Below, piece after piece: positions 22,702 through 32,241 of a stretch of DNA of 64,000 bases; positions within the stretch are counted from its first letter, which is position 1; each line of letters begins with the position of its first letter. Under the pieces are notes generated by a model. That model saw only the letters and a program-made list of their open reading frames with translations, was not told the origin of the DNA and did not search any database. Origin of the DNA: Sphingomonas zeae (lineage in GTDB: Bacteria; Pseudomonadota; Alphaproteobacteria; Sphingomonadales; Sphingomonadaceae); NCBI RefSeq assembly GCF_014197135.1, contig NZ_JACIFA010000002.1, positions 62,001 through 126,000 of the forward strand, given 5' to 3'. The position numbers were made by a program, and so were the translations under genes.

Positions 22702-24600
22702 ATGGCAAAAGTGATCGGCATCGACCTCGGCACCACCAACAGCTGCGTCGCTGTCATGGAGGGCGGCAAGCCCAAGGTGATCGAGAATGCGGAAGGCGCG
22801 CGCACCACGCCGTCGATCGTCGCCTTCGCCAAGGACGGCGAGCGTCTGATCGGCCAGCCGGCCAAGCGCCAGGCGGTGACGAACCCCGACAACACCATCT
22901 TCGCGGTGAAGCGCCTGATCGGCCGTCGCTTCGACGATCCCGTCACCAAGAAGGATACCGAGCTGGTTCCGTATGCGATCGCGCGCGGCCCGAACGGTGA
23001 CGCGTGGGTCAATGCAGGCGGCAAGGATTACAGCCCGTCGCAGATCTCGGCCTTCACGCTGCAGAAGATGAAGGAAACCGCCGAATCGTATCTCGGCGAG
23101 ACGGTGACCCAGGCGGTCATCACGGTTCCGGCCTATTTCAACGACGCGCAGCGCCAGGCGACCAAGGACGCCGGCCAGATCGCCGGCCTCGAAGTGCTGC
23201 GCATCATCAACGAGCCGACCGCGGCTGCTCTGGCCTATGGCCTGGAGAAGCAGGACGGCAAGACGATCGCGGTCTATGACCTTGGCGGCGGCACCTTCGA
23301 CATCTCGATCCTCGAGATCGGCGATGGCGTGTTCGAGGTGAAGGCAACCAACGGCGACACCTTCCTGGGCGGCGAGGATTTCGACAACAAGATCGTCGAC
23401 TTCCTGGCGTCGGGCTTCCAGAAGGAAGAGGGCATCGACCTCACCAAGGACAAGCTGGCGCTCCAGCGTCTGAAGGAAGCGGCCGAAAAGGCGAAGATCG
23501 AGCTGTCCTCGGCCCAGTCGACCGAGGTCAATCTGCCCTTCATCACTGCCGACCAGAACGGCCCGAAGCATCTGGTCAAGTCGATCACCCGCGCCGATCT
23601 GGAGCGTCTGGTCGAGGACCTGATCCAGCGCACGCTGGAGCCCTGCAAGAAGGCGCTGGCCGATGCGGGCATGAAGGCCGACGAGATCGCCGACGTGGTG
23701 CTGGTGGGCGGCATGACCCGTATGCCGCGCGTCCGTGAGGTCGTGAAGAACTTCTTCGGCAAAGATCCGCACACCGGCGTGAACCCCGACGAAGTCGTCG
23801 CCATGGGTGCCGCGATCCAGGCGGGCGTGCTGCAGGGCGACGTCAAGGACGTGCTGCTGCTCGACGTGACCCCGCTGTCGCTGGGTATCGAGACGCTGGG
23901 CGGCATCATGACCAAGATGATCGACCGCAACACGACGATCCCGACCAAGAAGAGCCAGGTCTATTCGACCGCCGACGACAACCAGAATGCGGTGACGATC
24001 CGGGTCTTCCAGGGCGAGCGCGAGATGGCAGCCGACAACAAGCTGCTGGGTCAGTTTGACCTGGTCGGCATTCCCCCGGCGCCGCGCGGCGTGCCGCAGA
24101 TCGAGGTCACGTTCGACATCGACGCCAATGGCATCGTCAACGTCTCGGCCAAGGACAAGGGCACCGGCAAGGAGCAGCAGATCCGCATCCAGGCATCGGG
24201 CGGTCTGTCGGACAACGACATCGACCAGATGGTCCGTGACGCGGAGAAGTTCGCCGAGGAGGACAAGAAGCGTCGTGCCGAGGCCGAGGCCAAGAACAAC
24301 GCCGAGTCGCTGATCCACACGACCGAGCGTCAGTTGGCTGACAATGGCGACAAGGTCGACGCGTCGCTGAAGTCGGAAATCGAGGCAGCGATCACCGAGA
24401 CCAAGACGGCGGTCGAGGGTGGCAACCCCGACACCATGAACGAGAAGGCGCAGGCCCTCGCTCAGGTGGCGATGAAGCTGGGCCAGGCGATCTACGAAAA
24501 GCAGCAGCAGGCCGAAGCCTCGCCCGCTGCTGATGCCGGCCAGGCCAAGCAGGACGATGTGGTCGACGCCGAATTCTCGGAAGTCGACGACACCAAGTAA
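22702..24600 (+). CDS. dnaK: Chaperone DnaK (Hsp70)
   Basis: DnaK is the main cytosolic Hsp70. The 632 residues carry [10 protein letters not shown] at 5-14, [43 protein letters not shown] and the substrate domain ending in an acidic tail with EFSEVDDTK. It stands apart from hrcA-grpE, after the divergent copper-chaperone pair, and is followed by its own terminator and then dnaJ. No CIRCE element or confident RpoH promoter was recognised in the 105 bases upstream, so heat regulation cannot be read from sequence alone. Confidence 0.98.
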   Translation: MAKVIGIDLGTTNSCVAVMEGGKPKVIENAEGARTTPSIVAFAKDGERLIGQPAKRQAVTNPDNTIFAVKRLIGRRFDDPVTKKDTELVPYAIARGPNGDAWVNAGGKDYSPSQISAFTLQKMKETAESYLGETVTQAVITVPAYFNDAQRQATKDAGQIAGLEVLRIINEPTAAALAYGLEKQDGKTIAVYDLGGGTFDISILEIGDGVFEVKATNGDTFLGGEDFDNKIVDFLASGFQKEEGIDLTKDKLALQRLKEAAEKAKIELSSAQSTEVNLPFITADQNGPKHLVKSITRADLERLVEDLIQRTLEPCKKALADAGMKADEIADVVLVGGMTRMPRVREVVKNFFGKDPHTGVNPDEVVAMGAAIQAGVLQGDVKDVLLLDVTPLSLGIETLGGIMTKMIDRNTTIPTKKSQVYSTADDNQNAVTIRVFQGEREMAADNKLLGQFDLVGIPPAPRGVPQIEVTFDIDANGIVNVSAKDKGTGKEQQIRIQASGGLSDNDIDQMVRDAEKFAEEDKKRRAEAEAKNNAESLIHTTERQLADNGDKVDASLKSEIEAAITETKTAVEGGNPDTMNEKAQALAQVAMKLGQAIYEKQQQAEASPAADAGQAKQDDVVDAEFSEVDDTK

Positions 24601-24606
24601 GGCTGT

Positions 24607-24640
24607 CGGCCCGGTCCCCCTTCGGGGAGGCCGGGCCTTC
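24607..24640 (+). terminator. Terminator after dnaK
   Basis: GGCCCGGTCCCCC and GGGGAGGCCGGGCC pair around TTCG, followed by TTCGGTT. The T tract is weak, so partial read-through into dnaJ is plausible. Confidence 0.75.
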
Positions 24641-24778
24641 GGTTCGGAATTTACGAATACCGCCCCGGCTTATCGTTCGGGGCATGAAGTGGCGAAGCGC
24701 TTGGCGGTGTCGCTCCGTCCGGCTTGACGGCACGGACGGTCGGCGACGCGCATGAGAGCGGACGGGGCGAGACCGGGC

Positions 24779-25912
24779 ATGAGCACGACGATCGACTATT
24801 ATGAACTGCTCGAATGCGAGCGCACGGCGGACGATGCGACGATCAAGTCGCGGTACCGCAAGCTGGCCATGCAGTACCACCCGGACCGCAATGCGGGCTG
24901 CAAGGACTCCGAGGCCAAGTTCAAGGCGATCAGCGAAGCCTATGACTGCCTGAAGGACCCGCAGAAGCGTGCGGCCTATGACCGTTATGGCCATGCCGCG
25001 TTCCAGCAGGGCATGGGCGGCGGTGGCGGCGGCCATGGCGCGCAGGACTTCGGCGCCTTTTCCGATATTTTCGAAAGCGTCTTCGGCGAGTTCATGGGCG
25101 GTGGGCGCGGCGGCGGGCGGCAGCAGCCCCGGCGCGGCGCGGACCTGCGCTACGATATGGAAATCACGCTAGAGGAAGCGTTCCACGGCAAGCAGACCGA
25201 GATCACGGTCGATGTCTCGGCTGCGTGCGACACCTGCGACGGTACGGGCGCCAAGGCCGGGACTAGCGCCAAGACCTGCCAGCAGTGCGGCGGCCATGGC
25301 AAGGTCCGTGCGCAACAGGGCTTTTTCGTGGTTGAGCGGACCTGCCCGGTCTGTCAGGGCGCGGGCCAGATCATCGCCGATCCCTGCCCCGATTGTCGCG
25401 GCGACGGCCGTGTCGAGAAGACCAAGACGCTGGCCGTCAACGTGCCCGCAGGCGTCGACGAGGGCACCCGCATCCGCCTGTCGGGCGAAGGCGAGGCGGG
25501 TGCGCGGGGTGCGCCTGCGGGCGACCTGTACATCTTCCTCCATGTGAAGCGGCACGCGATCTTCGAGCGCGAGGGAACGACCCTGTTCGCGCGTGCGCCG
25601 ATCAGCTTCACCACGGCGGCGCTGGGCGGATCGCTATCGATTCCCGGCCTTGACGGGCGCACGCACGACATCAAGATTCCGGCGGGCATCCAGTCCGGCA
25701 AGCAGCTTCGTCAGCGCGGCGCCGGTATGCCCGTACTGCAAGGGCGCGGCACCGGCGACCTGGTCATCCAGATCGAGGTCGAAACGCCAACCCGGCTGTC
25801 GACCCGGCAGCGCGAACTGCTCGAACTGTTCCGCGAAACCGAGACGGGTGACGAATGCCCGGAAAGCCAGGGCTTTTTCGCCAAGTTGAAGAGCGTCTTC
25901 GCTGGCGAGTGA
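24779..25912 (+). CDS. dnaJ: Chaperone DnaJ (Hsp40 type I)
   Basis: DnaJ stimulates DnaK ATPase and delivers clients. The 377 residues have the J domain with HPD at 34-36, a glycine-rich segment (MGGGGGGHG), four CXXCXGXG zinc fingers ([32 protein letters not shown]) and the substrate-binding C domain. The start at 24779 begins the family sequence; a frame from 24752 is possible. It lies downstream of dnaK with 178 bases between, including the hairpin. Confidence 0.97.
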   Translation: MSTTIDYYELLECERTADDATIKSRYRKLAMQYHPDRNAGCKDSEAKFKAISEAYDCLKDPQKRAAYDRYGHAAFQQGMGGGGGGHGAQDFGAFSDIFESVFGEFMGGGRGGGRQQPRRGADLRYDMEITLEEAFHGKQTEITVDVSAACDTCDGTGAKAGTSAKTCQQCGGHGKVRAQQGFFVVERTCPVCQGAGQIIADPCPDCRGDGRVEKTKTLAVNVPAGVDEGTRIRLSGEGEAGARGAPAGDLYIFLHVKRHAIFEREGTTLFARAPISFTTAALGGSLSIPGLDGRTHDIKIPAGIQSGKQLRQRGAGMPVLQGRGTGDLVIQIEVETPTRLSTRQRELLELFRETETGDECPESQGFFAKLKSVFAGE

Positions 25913-25930
25913 TCGTGACCGGGCAAGGGG

Positions 25931-26449
25931 TCAGGCGGGTGTGGCTTTTGCCGCACGAGCCTTGGCCCTTTGCCGACGGATGCTCCAAGCCATCATCAAG
26001 CCGAGCGGCGTGGCGGCGGCGGCAAAGATCAGATTGATGATGAGTATGAAGTCCCACATCTTGCGTGGTGATGCCCGGTTCGCGATTTGATCGCGCCAGA
26101 AGAACATCGCTCGGCTGGGATCGCGGGGATCATAAAGGATGGGGACGTTATTGGTCGCCATCACATAATCATATTCCTCATGATCGTGGTGACTGGTCGA
26201 CAGGCTCAACCGGCCTTCGACCGATTGGTTTTGCCCATGTGGGGTAAAGCGATAGACGATGTTCCGGGTACACGCCGCCTTGCCACAGCCCGCGGTGAAG
26301 CTGCGCATGCGTTGCGCGTTGCGCGTTCGCGGCCACGCCATGACGGCAGCGATGGCTGCCGGGCATGTCCGCCGCATGGGTATGCAAAACTTCTGATTGT
26401 TGCGGCGCATGGGAGCATCGCTTGCCAAGGACGCGAGCTTGAGGGACAT
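25931..26449 (-). CDS. DUF3592-like membrane protein
   Basis: A protein of about 172 residues with a C-terminal region typical of DUF3592: VYRFTPHGQNQSVEGRLSLS, then NNVPILYDPRDPSRAMFFW, followed by a transmembrane helix WDFILIINLIFAAAATPLGLMMAW and a basic tail. DUF3592 proteins are membrane proteins of unknown function. The N terminus here is unusually rich in Arg and Cys and lacks the usual first helix, so the start is doubtful: 26449 is chosen for a weak AAGGCAG, but later ATGs are possible. It converges with dnaJ, with 18 bases between the stops. Confidence 0.55.
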   Translation of the reverse strand: MSLKLASLASDAPMRRNNQKFCIPMRRTCPAAIAAVMAWPRTRNAQRMRSFTAGCGKAACTRNIVYRFTPHGQNQSVEGRLSLSTSHHDHEEYDYVMATNNVPILYDPRDPSRAMFFWRDQIANRASPRKMWDFILIINLIFAAAATPLGLMMAWSIRRQRAKARAAKATPA

Positions 26450-26481
26450 CTGCCTTATGCCGCTTAGAGGGGAATGCCTCC

Positions 26482-26997
26482 ATGTCCTATCGTTCCATGA
26501 TTGTTCCGGCGCTCGCCGCCATTGCCCTGGCCTCCGCCGCCGCCGCGTCGGTATCGGCTCCGCGCGTCGGCGTCGCCAGTTTCGAGGCACTGCGCAAGCC
26601 GCTGCCGCTGCCCTATCATGCGGGCGATGCGAAGGCGGCGATCAAGGCTGCGCGGTCGCGCGCGGTCAAGGCACACAAGCGGATGTTGATCGATCTGGGC
26701 GGCAATTGGTGCCTCGACTGCCGCCTGCTGGCGGGGGTGATGGAAACCCCGCAGATGCGCGCCTTCGTCGCCAAGCATTTCGAAGTGGTCACGGTCGATG
26801 TCGGCCGGTTCGACCAGAATATGGATATCCCGGCTTCCTATGGCGTGAAGGGGCGGCTGGCGGGCGTGCCTGCTGTCCTGATCGTCGATCCGAGGACCAA
26901 CAAGCTGATCAATGCGGGCCGGGAGACGGCGCTCGCCGATGCGCGGGCGATGACGCCGCAGGCGGTGGCGGACTGGCTGGCCGGTTGGGCGGGATGA
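26482..26997 (+). CDS. Secreted thioredoxin-fold protein
   Basis: A 171-residue protein with a signal peptide (cleavage near AAAASVSA), then a thioredoxin-like fold with GGNWCLDCRLLAGVM at about 73-87 as the CXXC active site and the cis-proline segment GVPAVLIVDPRTN. It is predicted to be periplasmic, catalysing thiol-disulfide exchange; the CLDC active site resembles DsbD-gamma-like proteins. GAGGGG precedes the ATG. It is divergent from the DUF3592-like gene and convergent with purB across a family 2 repeat. Confidence 0.85.
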   Translation: MSYRSMIVPALAAIALASAAAASVSAPRVGVASFEALRKPLPLPYHAGDAKAAIKAARSRAVKAHKRMLIDLGGNWCLDCRLLAGVMETPQMRAFVAKHFEVVTVDVGRFDQNMDIPASYGVKGRLAGVPAVLIVDPRTNKLINAGRETALADARAMTPQAVADWLAGWAG

Positions 26998-27037
26998 GGG
27001 GACTCAGCGGCCTGCTGGCCCGGTAACTTCCGTCGTT

Positions 27038-27139
27038 CCCTCCCCCAGCCCCTCCCGCTTGCGGGAGGGGAGCTATGTGGGGGAACGGTTGCACACAGCC
27101 TCTCCCCTCCCGCAGGCGGGAGGGGCTGGGGGAGGGGAG
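27038..27139. repeat. Intergenic palindromic repeat, family 2
   Basis: CCCTCCCCCAGCCCCTCCC-GCTTGCGGGAGGGG and its inverse CCCCTCCCGCAGGCGGGAGGGG-CTGGGGGAGGGG flank a short unique core. It sits at the convergent junction of the thioredoxin gene and purB. Confidence 0.87.
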
Positions 27140-27182
27140 TCCGGTTCGGCGCAACCCTACGCCAATGAGACTCCCCCACTCA

Positions 27183-28499
27183 TCACGCTTCGCCGAACAC
27201 CCGCGCGAAGATCGTGTCGACATGCTTATAGTGATAATCGAGGTCGAACCGCGCCTCGATCTCCTCCGGCGACAGCGCCGCCGTCACATCCGCATCGGCC
27301 TTGAGCAGTTCCATCAGCGATAGTTCGCCGTCCGACTCCCACACTTTCATCGCGTTGCGCTGGACGAGGCGATAGGCGTCCTCGCGGCTCACGCCCGCCT
27401 GGGTCAGCGCCAGCAGCACCCGCTGTGAGTGGACGAGGCCGCCCATCTTGTTGAGGTTCTTCTCCATCCGCGCCGGATAGACGACCAGCTTGTCGATCAC
27501 GCTGGTCAGGCGCGCCAGCGCGAAATCGAGCGTGATGGTCGCGTCGGGGCCGATATAGCGCTCGACCGAGGAATGGCTGATGTCGCGCTCATGCCACAAA
27601 GCGACATTCTCCAGCGCCGGGGTGACGTAACCGCGCACCATGCGGGCGAGGCCGGTCAGATTCTCGGTCAGCACCGGGTTGCGCTTGTGCGGCATCGCCG
27701 ACGAGCCCTTCTGGCCGGGCGAGAAATATTCCTCGGCTTCCAGAACCTCGGTGCGCTGCAGGTGGCGGACCTCGGTCGCCAGACGCTCGATCGAGCTGGC
27801 GATGACGCCCAGCGTGGCGAAGAACATCGCATGGCGATCGCGCGGAATGACCTGGGTCGAGACGGGCTCGACGGTCAGCCCCATCTTCTCAGCGACATGG
27901 GCTTCGACGCTGGGGTCGATATTGGCGAAGGTGCCGACGGCGCCCGAGATCGCGCAGGTGGCGACATCGGCGCGCGCCGCGACCAGGCGGGCGCGGTTGC
28001 GGTCGAACTCGGCATAGGCCTGCGCCAGCTTCAGCCCGAAGGTCACGGGCTCGGCATGGATGCCGTGGCTGCGGCCGATGGTCGGGGTCAGCTTATGCTC
28101 GATCGCACGGCGCTTGATGACAGCGAGTAGCGCGTCCAGGTCCTCGATCAGGATGTCGGAGGCGCGCGCCAACTGCACCGCCAGACAGGTGTCCAGCACG
28201 TCGGACGACGTCATGCCCTGATGCAGGAAACGCGCTTCCGGTCCGGTCCGCTCGGCGACATGGGTCAGAAAGGCGATGACGTCATGCTTGGTCTCGGCTT
28301 CGATCGAATCGATGCGCGCGATATCGAAATCGCCGGCCGCCTTGTCGGCTTCCCAGATGCGCGCGGCGGCTTCCTTGGGCACCACGCCCAGCTCGGCCAG
28401 CGCGTCGGTGGCGTGCGCCTCGATCTCGAACCAGATGCGGAAACGGGTCTGGGGATCCCAGATCCGGGTCATGGGGGCACGGGAATAGCGCGGAATCAT
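27183..28499 (-). CDS. purB: Adenylosuccinate lyase
   Basis: PurB acts twice in purine synthesis, cleaving SAICAR and adenylosuccinate to release fumarate. The 438-residue protein has the superfamily signature GSSAMPHKRNP, the catalytic histidine segment TIGRSHGIHAEP and TSSDVLDTC. The start MIPRYSR at 28499 is standard; an open frame to 28529 is not needed. It is a single gene divergent from the EF-hand gene. Confidence 0.97.
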   Translation of the reverse strand: MIPRYSRAPMTRIWDPQTRFRIWFEIEAHATDALAELGVVPKEAAARIWEADKAAGDFDIARIDSIEAETKHDVIAFLTHVAERTGPEARFLHQGMTSSDVLDTCLAVQLARASDILIEDLDALLAVIKRRAIEHKLTPTIGRSHGIHAEPVTFGLKLAQAYAEFDRNRARLVAARADVATCAISGAVGTFANIDPSVEAHVAEKMGLTVEPVSTQVIPRDRHAMFFATLGVIASSIERLATEVRHLQRTEVLEAEEYFSPGQKGSSAMPHKRNPVLTENLTGLARMVRGYVTPALENVALWHERDISHSSVERYIGPDATITLDFALARLTSVIDKLVVYPARMEKNLNKMGGLVHSQRVLLALTQAGVSREDAYRLVQRNAMKVWESDGELSLMELLKADADVTAALSPEEIEARFDLDYHYKHVDTIFARVFGEA

Positions 28500-28714
28500 C
28501 GGGGCACCTTCGGGTCGTGGAAATGGCACGGCTCACCGTGCACTTCCTGTTGGAATCACGGCGTACCGTGCCGTTAGCAGGGACGAGCCGCGCCTTCAAA
28601 TCCCAAGGACGGATCCCCATATGGCATAATGGAGTTTAGGACCGTATCACTAATGATGAAGATGCGTTCCCGGTCTTCATAGTCATCGATCGACCAAAGT
28701 AAGGGAGAGACGAG

Positions 28715-29158
28715 ATGATGAAATATGCTTTTCTTGGCGCCGCGATGATGGCGTCTGCCCCCGTTCTGGCCCAGGTCACGCCTTCGCCAGCCCAGACCAC
28801 GCCAGCCGCGCCGCAGGAAGCCCCGGCAACCGCGACAGACCCGGCACAAACTGCGCAACCCGCCGCGGATGCGTCTGCATCGACCCAAGGTCAGGTGCAG
28901 GCGAACGGTAGCCAGATCGCCCAGGTCGTCGACACGCAGTTCCCGACCTATGACAAGGACGGCGACGGCAAGCTGAGCAAGGCCGAGTTCGCCCAGTGGA
29001 TGGTCGCGCTGAAGTCGCAGACCGATCCGTCGACCAAGGCTGATGCGCCGACGACCAAGAAGTGGGTCGGCAGCGCCTTCGCCCAGGCCGACACCGATAA
29101 GGACAAGGCGGTGTCCAAGACCGAACTGACCGGCTTTCTGAGCCAGGGTCAGGGCTAA
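28715..29158 (+). CDS. Secreted EF-hand calcium-binding protein
   Basis: A 147-residue protein with a signal peptide (cleavage near VLAQ), a long Ala/Pro/Thr/Gln-rich linker to about residue 70, and two EF-hand loops: DKDGDGKLSKAEF at about 86-98, which is a canonical loop, and ADTDKDKAVSKTEL at about 127-140. It should bind calcium in the periplasm. AAGGGAG precedes the ATG. The divergent gap to purB (28500-28714) holds both promoters. A GC-rich terminator follows. Confidence 0.87.
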   Translation: MMKYAFLGAAMMASAPVLAQVTPSPAQTTPAAPQEAPATATDPAQTAQPAADASASTQGQVQANGSQIAQVVDTQFPTYDKDGDGKLSKAEFAQWMVALKSQTDPSTKADAPTTKKWVGSAFAQADTDKDKAVSKTELTGFLSQGQG

Positions 29159-29206
29159 AATCGGAACACCCCCTCCGTTCCGACTATTCCCCGAGCGGGG
29201 ATGAAC

Positions 29207-29243
29207 GGGGCCGTCGGACCTTCGGGTTCGGCGGCCCTTTTGC
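29207..29243 (+). terminator. Terminator after EF-hand gene
   Basis: GGGGCCGTCGGACC and GGTTCGGCGGCCC pair around TTCG and are followed by TTTTG. It lies about 50 bases after the stop. Confidence 0.85.
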
Positions 29244-29256
29244 CTTGTCTCGCCCC

Positions 29257-29388
29257 AATCCTCCCCATCGCAGGATGGGGAAGGGAACCGCGCCTGCGGG
29301 GCGTGTTGGAAGGGCTTGGCAGGTCCGTCCTGCCCCTTCCATCATCACCGGCGCGATGGTCCCCCTCGCTAAGCACCGCTTGGGGAGG
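29257..29388. repeat. Degenerate intergenic repeat, family 1-like
   Basis: TCCTCCCCATCGCAGGATGGGGA begins the segment and TGGTCCCCCTCGCT with GGGGAGG ends it, with hairpins such as GGCAGGTCCGTCCTGCC between. It keeps the layout of family 1 but not its exact arms. It lies at the convergent EF-hand/rplY junction; the 308-bp gap holds this and two terminators, no gene. Confidence 0.55.
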
Positions 29389-29391
29389 CAC

Positions 29392-29426
29392 GAAAAAGGG
29401 CAGGGGCGTTTCCGCCACCTGCCCTG
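29392..29426 (-). terminator. Terminator after rplY
   Basis: On the minus strand GGGCAGGTGGCG and CGCCCCTGCCC pair around GAAA, followed by TTTTTCG. It is a strong intrinsic terminator for the leftward rplY transcript. Confidence 0.9.
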
Positions 29427-29466
29427 ATTTCGTTCGCTTGGCCCGGTTGGGCGAAGCGAGGCCGGA

Positions 29467-30081
29467 TCAGGCCTCTTCCGAACCTTCGGCAGCCGCGTCG
29501 GCGTCGGCCGCTTCGTCCGCGGCGGTCGGGACCGTCGGCGGAACGATGGTGGCGATCGCGAAGTCGCGGTCGTCGATCGCGGGCTGGGCGCCCTTGGGCA
29601 GCTTCACGTCCGAGATGTGGATCGAATCGCCCACCGCGCGACCCTTCAGCGAGATGCTGATTTCGGTCGGGATGTTGGCGGCGTCGACGACCAGCTCGAT
29701 CTCGTGACGGGTGACGTTCAGCACGCCGCCCTGCTTGATGCCGCTCTGGTCTTCGTCGGTGAACACGACGGGCACGGCAACCGTGACGGTCTCATGCTCG
29801 CCGATCCGCACGAAGTCGACGTGCAGCGGGCGGTCGGTAACCGGATGGAACGCGACGTCCTTCGCCAGCGTGCGCTGGCCGTCCACCATGATGACCGAGG
29901 TGAAGAAATGGCCGGTCATCAGCGCCTTGACGAGGGCCTTCTCCTCGAGATGGATCGACGCGGCGGCCTTGTTCTGGCCATAGATCACGGCGGGGACGCG
30001 GCCTTCACGACGCAGCGAACGGGAGGCTCCCTTGCCAACCTGATCGCGCGTCTCGGCGGCGAGCGTAAGGGTGTCGCTCAT
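29467..30081 (-). CDS. rplY: 50S ribosomal protein bL25, CTC-type
   Basis: bL25 binds 5S rRNA. The 204-residue form is the long CTC type, with an N-terminal L25 domain ([25 protein letters not shown] near 12-36) and a C-terminal TL5-like domain with [16 protein letters not shown], followed by an acidic alanine-rich tail EGSEEA. The ATG at 30081 matches the family; an open frame to 30210 is not coding. It is downstream of the GumN-like gene and may share its transcript. Confidence 0.95.
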   Translation of the reverse strand: MSDTLTLAAETRDQVGKGASRSLRREGRVPAVIYGQNKAAASIHLEEKALVKALMTGHFFTSVIMVDGQRTLAKDVAFHPVTDRPLHVDFVRIGEHETVTVAVPVVFTDEDQSGIKQGGVLNVTRHEIELVVDAANIPTEISISLKGRAVGDSIHISDVKLPKGAQPAIDDRDFAIATIVPPTVPTAADEAADADAAAEGSEEA

Positions 30082-30206
30082 TCCAGTAACTCCGAAACAA
30101 AATGGATATAGGTTTCCGACCACGCCTCCAGGGATGACCATGACCGGAAGCGGCGGCGCATAGCGGCAAAGGCCCTGAAAGACAAGGCCGGTGCCGCCGC
30201 GCGCGA

Positions 30207-31106
30207 TCAATAGGCGATACGCTCGGCCTTGATCCCCTGCTTGGCGAGTTGCGCCTGGACGCTGTCATTGCCCGCCAAGTGGCCGGCACCCACCGCGATG
30301 AAGACGGTGCCGGGCTTGGCCATCCGCTCCTTGATCCACGTCGCCCAGCGCGCGTTGCGGTCGGTCAGCAAAGTCTTGGCGACCTCGGGCGAGTCCTTCA
30401 GGCTGTCGTTCATCGTCTTGGCCAGCGCATCGGGATCGCCCTTGGCCCATTCGTCGACCATCTCGGCCATTTCCTCGCCCGCCTTGGGCAGATCCTCGAC
30501 CGTCGAGGTCAGGAAGTCGATCTGTGCCTTTTGCGACAGGCCGTTGAAATAGCCGATCTGCTGCTCGGCGGTCTCCAGCCCCGCGACCGGCTTGTTCGCC
30601 GCCTTGGCCGCGTCGGCCAGCACCGTTTCGGGTCCGTTCTTGGGATCGTAGCCCAGCTTCTGGATCGGCGCGATCGACAGGGTGACACCCGCCAGCCACG
30701 GCTTCATCCGGTCGAACGCCTGGGGCGGCAGGCCCGCATCGGTCACCGCCTTCAGATAGGCACCACGCTTGTCGGCGGGCAGCTGCTCGGTCAGGGTAGG
30801 GCCGCTGGTGATGATGCCGTTCTTCAGCACGATCTGCTGCATCGTCGCCTGGTCGGGCTGGACCATCTCCAGCATCAGCTGGTCGGACTTGTCGAACGCG
30901 GTCTTCACCGCCTCGTCGAACCAGGACAGGCCGGGCTTCAGCACATGGATGGTGCCGAACAGATAGATGGTGGTGTCGGCATCCTTGACCACCCAGAGCG
31001 CAGGGTCGGCGTCATTGGGGTTCGGTGCGGGCTTGCTCTGCGCACAGGCAGGCAGCGCCAGCATGAGCGCGAGCGAGGTGAGGGCGGCTTTCATGATCGT
31101 CTTCAT
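30207..31106 (-). CDS. TraB/GumN-family secreted protein
   Basis: A 299-residue protein with a signal peptide that includes a possible lipobox LPACA near 19-23. The TraB/GumN domain starts with [24 protein letters not shown], whose GTIHV motif is the family mark, and ends with [25 protein letters not shown]. These share a fold with Tiki and EreA-type metal-dependent hydrolases, so peptidase-like activity is possible. It probably leads the transcript into rplY. The substrate is unknown. Confidence 0.88.
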   Translation of the reverse strand: MKTIMKAALTSLALMLALPACAQSKPAPNPNDADPALWVVKDADTTIYLFGTIHVLKPGLSWFDEAVKTAFDKSDQLMLEMVQPDQATMQQIVLKNGIITSGPTLTEQLPADKRGAYLKAVTDAGLPPQAFDRMKPWLAGVTLSIAPIQKLGYDPKNGPETVLADAAKAANKPVAGLETAEQQIGYFNGLSQKAQIDFLTSTVEDLPKAGEEMAEMVDEWAKGDPDALAKTMNDSLKDSPEVAKTLLTDRNARWATWIKERMAKPGTVFIAVGAGHLAGNDSVQAQLAKQGIKAERIAY

Positions 31107-31137
31107 GGGATCGGACTTTCGGAAAAGGAAGGGAAGA

Positions 31138-31575
31138 TCAGACGTATTTGCGCCACATCCAGACGATGCCGCACGTGGCCATCAGCGCGCCGTAAACCCA
31201 TTCAACCTGAAGGGCAGGCAACACGCCGCCGCGCCACAGGAACCACCAGACCGGAGCGCCCAGGCCCACGACGTAAAAGGCCGCCAAGGCGCCGTCGCGA
31301 TAAGCGCGGCTTTCATGCTCGTCGACGACTCGGTGCCAGCGCCAGGAAATGATCGGCACGACGACGCCCCAGATCACGGCCATGAGGATCGCGAACCAGA
31401 GCGGCAGCGGCGCTGTCCACATATGGGAAGCGCTGGGCTTTACCCCTGCCGGGGTGGACAGGATCGCGACGATGGCCATGGCCAGGCCGACAACGCCGCC
31501 GACAGCGCCCGAAAGGGCGACCAGCCTGCGATTGGCGCGCTCGCTCGGCCCCTTGGTGATGCGCGAAGATTTCAT
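31138..31575 (-). CDS. Four-helix membrane protein, last gene of HTH cassette
   Basis: A 145-residue inner-membrane protein with predicted helices at about 18-40 (LVALSGAVGGVVGLAMAIVAIL), 58-80, 96-114 and 122-140, and a basic N terminus. Its ATG overlaps the stop of the 65-residue gene by four bases. It is the last member of a cassette of overlapping genes starting with an HTH regulator at 32042. No family is recognised, although HTH regulators of this type are often followed by small membrane proteins with four helices. Confidence 0.75.
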   Translation of the reverse strand: MKSSRITKGPSERANRRLVALSGAVGGVVGLAMAIVAILSTPAGVKPSASHMWTAPLPLWFAILMAVIWGVVVPIISWRWHRVVDEHESRAYRDGALAAFYVVGLGAPVWWFLWRGGVLPALQVEWVYGALMATCGIVWMWRKYV

Positions 31576-31769
31576 GGCCATGGTCGCACCTCGATGGAAA
31601 GACGGACGGAAAATCTGGGCATCGCGACCTTGTGGGTGGCGACGGTAGCGTCCTGCAGGTTCGGGCGGAGCGTATGGAACGTGATGTCGCCCATCCGTCC
31701 GGCACCCCAGCCGAGCAACGACACCGCGATGCCGCTGCCGATGACCGCGCGGGTCAGGCGGCGGCTCAT
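31572..31769 (-). CDS. 65-residue single-helix protein in HTH cassette
   Basis: A short protein with a basic N terminus (MSRRLTR), one hydrophobic helix (AVIGSGIAVSLLGWGAG) and a polar tail ending EVRPWP. It may be a signal-anchored or secreted peptide. Both ends overlap neighbours by four bases (ATGA), which supports translation in series with them. It has no recognised family. Confidence 0.6.
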   Translation of the reverse strand: MSRRLTRAVIGSGIAVSLLGWGAGRMGDITFHTLRPNLQDATVATHKVAMPRFSVRLSIEVRPWP

Positions 31770-31861
31770 GACCGCACCCCGATGCAGGAAAAGGCCATGC
31801 CGATCACGATCGCGACCTCGCCCCAGCGGGTGTCGCCCTCACTCACCATGATGCTCGTCAT
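31766..31861 (-). CDS. 31-residue small ORF in HTH cassette
   Basis: On the minus strand an ATG at 31861, inside the 3' end of the HTH gene, opens a frame of 31 residues containing the hydrophobic segment VAIVIGMAFSCIGV. Its stop overlaps the ATG of the 65-residue gene by four bases. Overlap at both ends, position and the membrane segment suggest a real small protein, but its size makes this tentative. Confidence 0.42.
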   Translation of the reverse strand: MTSIMVSEGDTRWGEVAIVIGMAFSCIGVRS

Positions 31862-32042
31862 CGAAAATCTCCTCGATGGGCAATTCGAACAGGCGGCCGA
31901 TGCGGAAGGCGAGCGGCAGCGAGGGGTCGTATTTCCCGGTTTCGATGGCGTTCACGGCTTGCCGCGACACGTCCAGCCTGCCGGCCAGCTCCGCCTGGCT
32001 CCAATTGCGTTCGGCGCGCAGCACCTTGAGGCGATTTTTCAT
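31839..32042 (-). CDS. Small Cro/CI-type HTH transcriptional regulator (YozG-like)
   Basis: A 67-residue DNA-binding protein made almost wholly of an HTH-XRE domain: MKNRLKVLRAERNWSQAELAGRL, DVSRQAVNAIETGKYDPSLPLAFRI and FELPIEEIFDD. The recognition helix is SRQAVNAIETGK. GAGGAGGTGG lies just before ATG 32042, which fixes the start; 32060 and 32066 are longer alternatives. TGTCA/TGACA half sites upstream suggest autoregulation. It heads a cassette of three small membrane genes. Confidence 0.88.
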   Translation of the reverse strand: MKNRLKVLRAERNWSQAELAGRLDVSRQAVNAIETGKYDPSLPLAFRIGRLFELPIEEIFDDEHHGE

Positions 32043-32094
32043 GTCCACCTCCTCTTGCATGGCCAACCTCCCTTGTCACTCGTGCATGACGTAA

Positions 32095-32152
32095 TGTCAG
32101 GTGACCATGACAAAGTGACAGTGAGCCGCGATATTGTCAATAACACCTGACA
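32095..32152. promoter_or_regulatory. TGTCAGGTG / CACCTGACA inverted repeat with extra TGACA boxes
   Basis: TGTCAGGTG at 32095-32103 and CACCTGACA at 32144-32152 are perfect inverted repeats. Between them are TGACAAAGTGACA and TTGTCA, all sharing the core TGACA. The region is AT-richer than its surroundings and lies between the HTH gene and glyQ. It is likely the operator and promoter of the HTH cassette and may also touch the glyQ promoter. Confidence 0.55.
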
Positions 32153-32241
32153 AAATATCATGGGTGGCTGACTAGCGGGCGTCAGAGGCATGGCCGCTCG
32201 CCTTGACCGCGAAGGGGGCATCCGCCAAAGCCTGCGCCATT

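Noticed and set aside
22345..24318. Long open frame on the minus strand across dnaK
   Set aside because: It is an antisense shadow of dnaK caused by GC-rich codon bias; its sequence is low-complexity Arg/Leu/Asp and matches no family.
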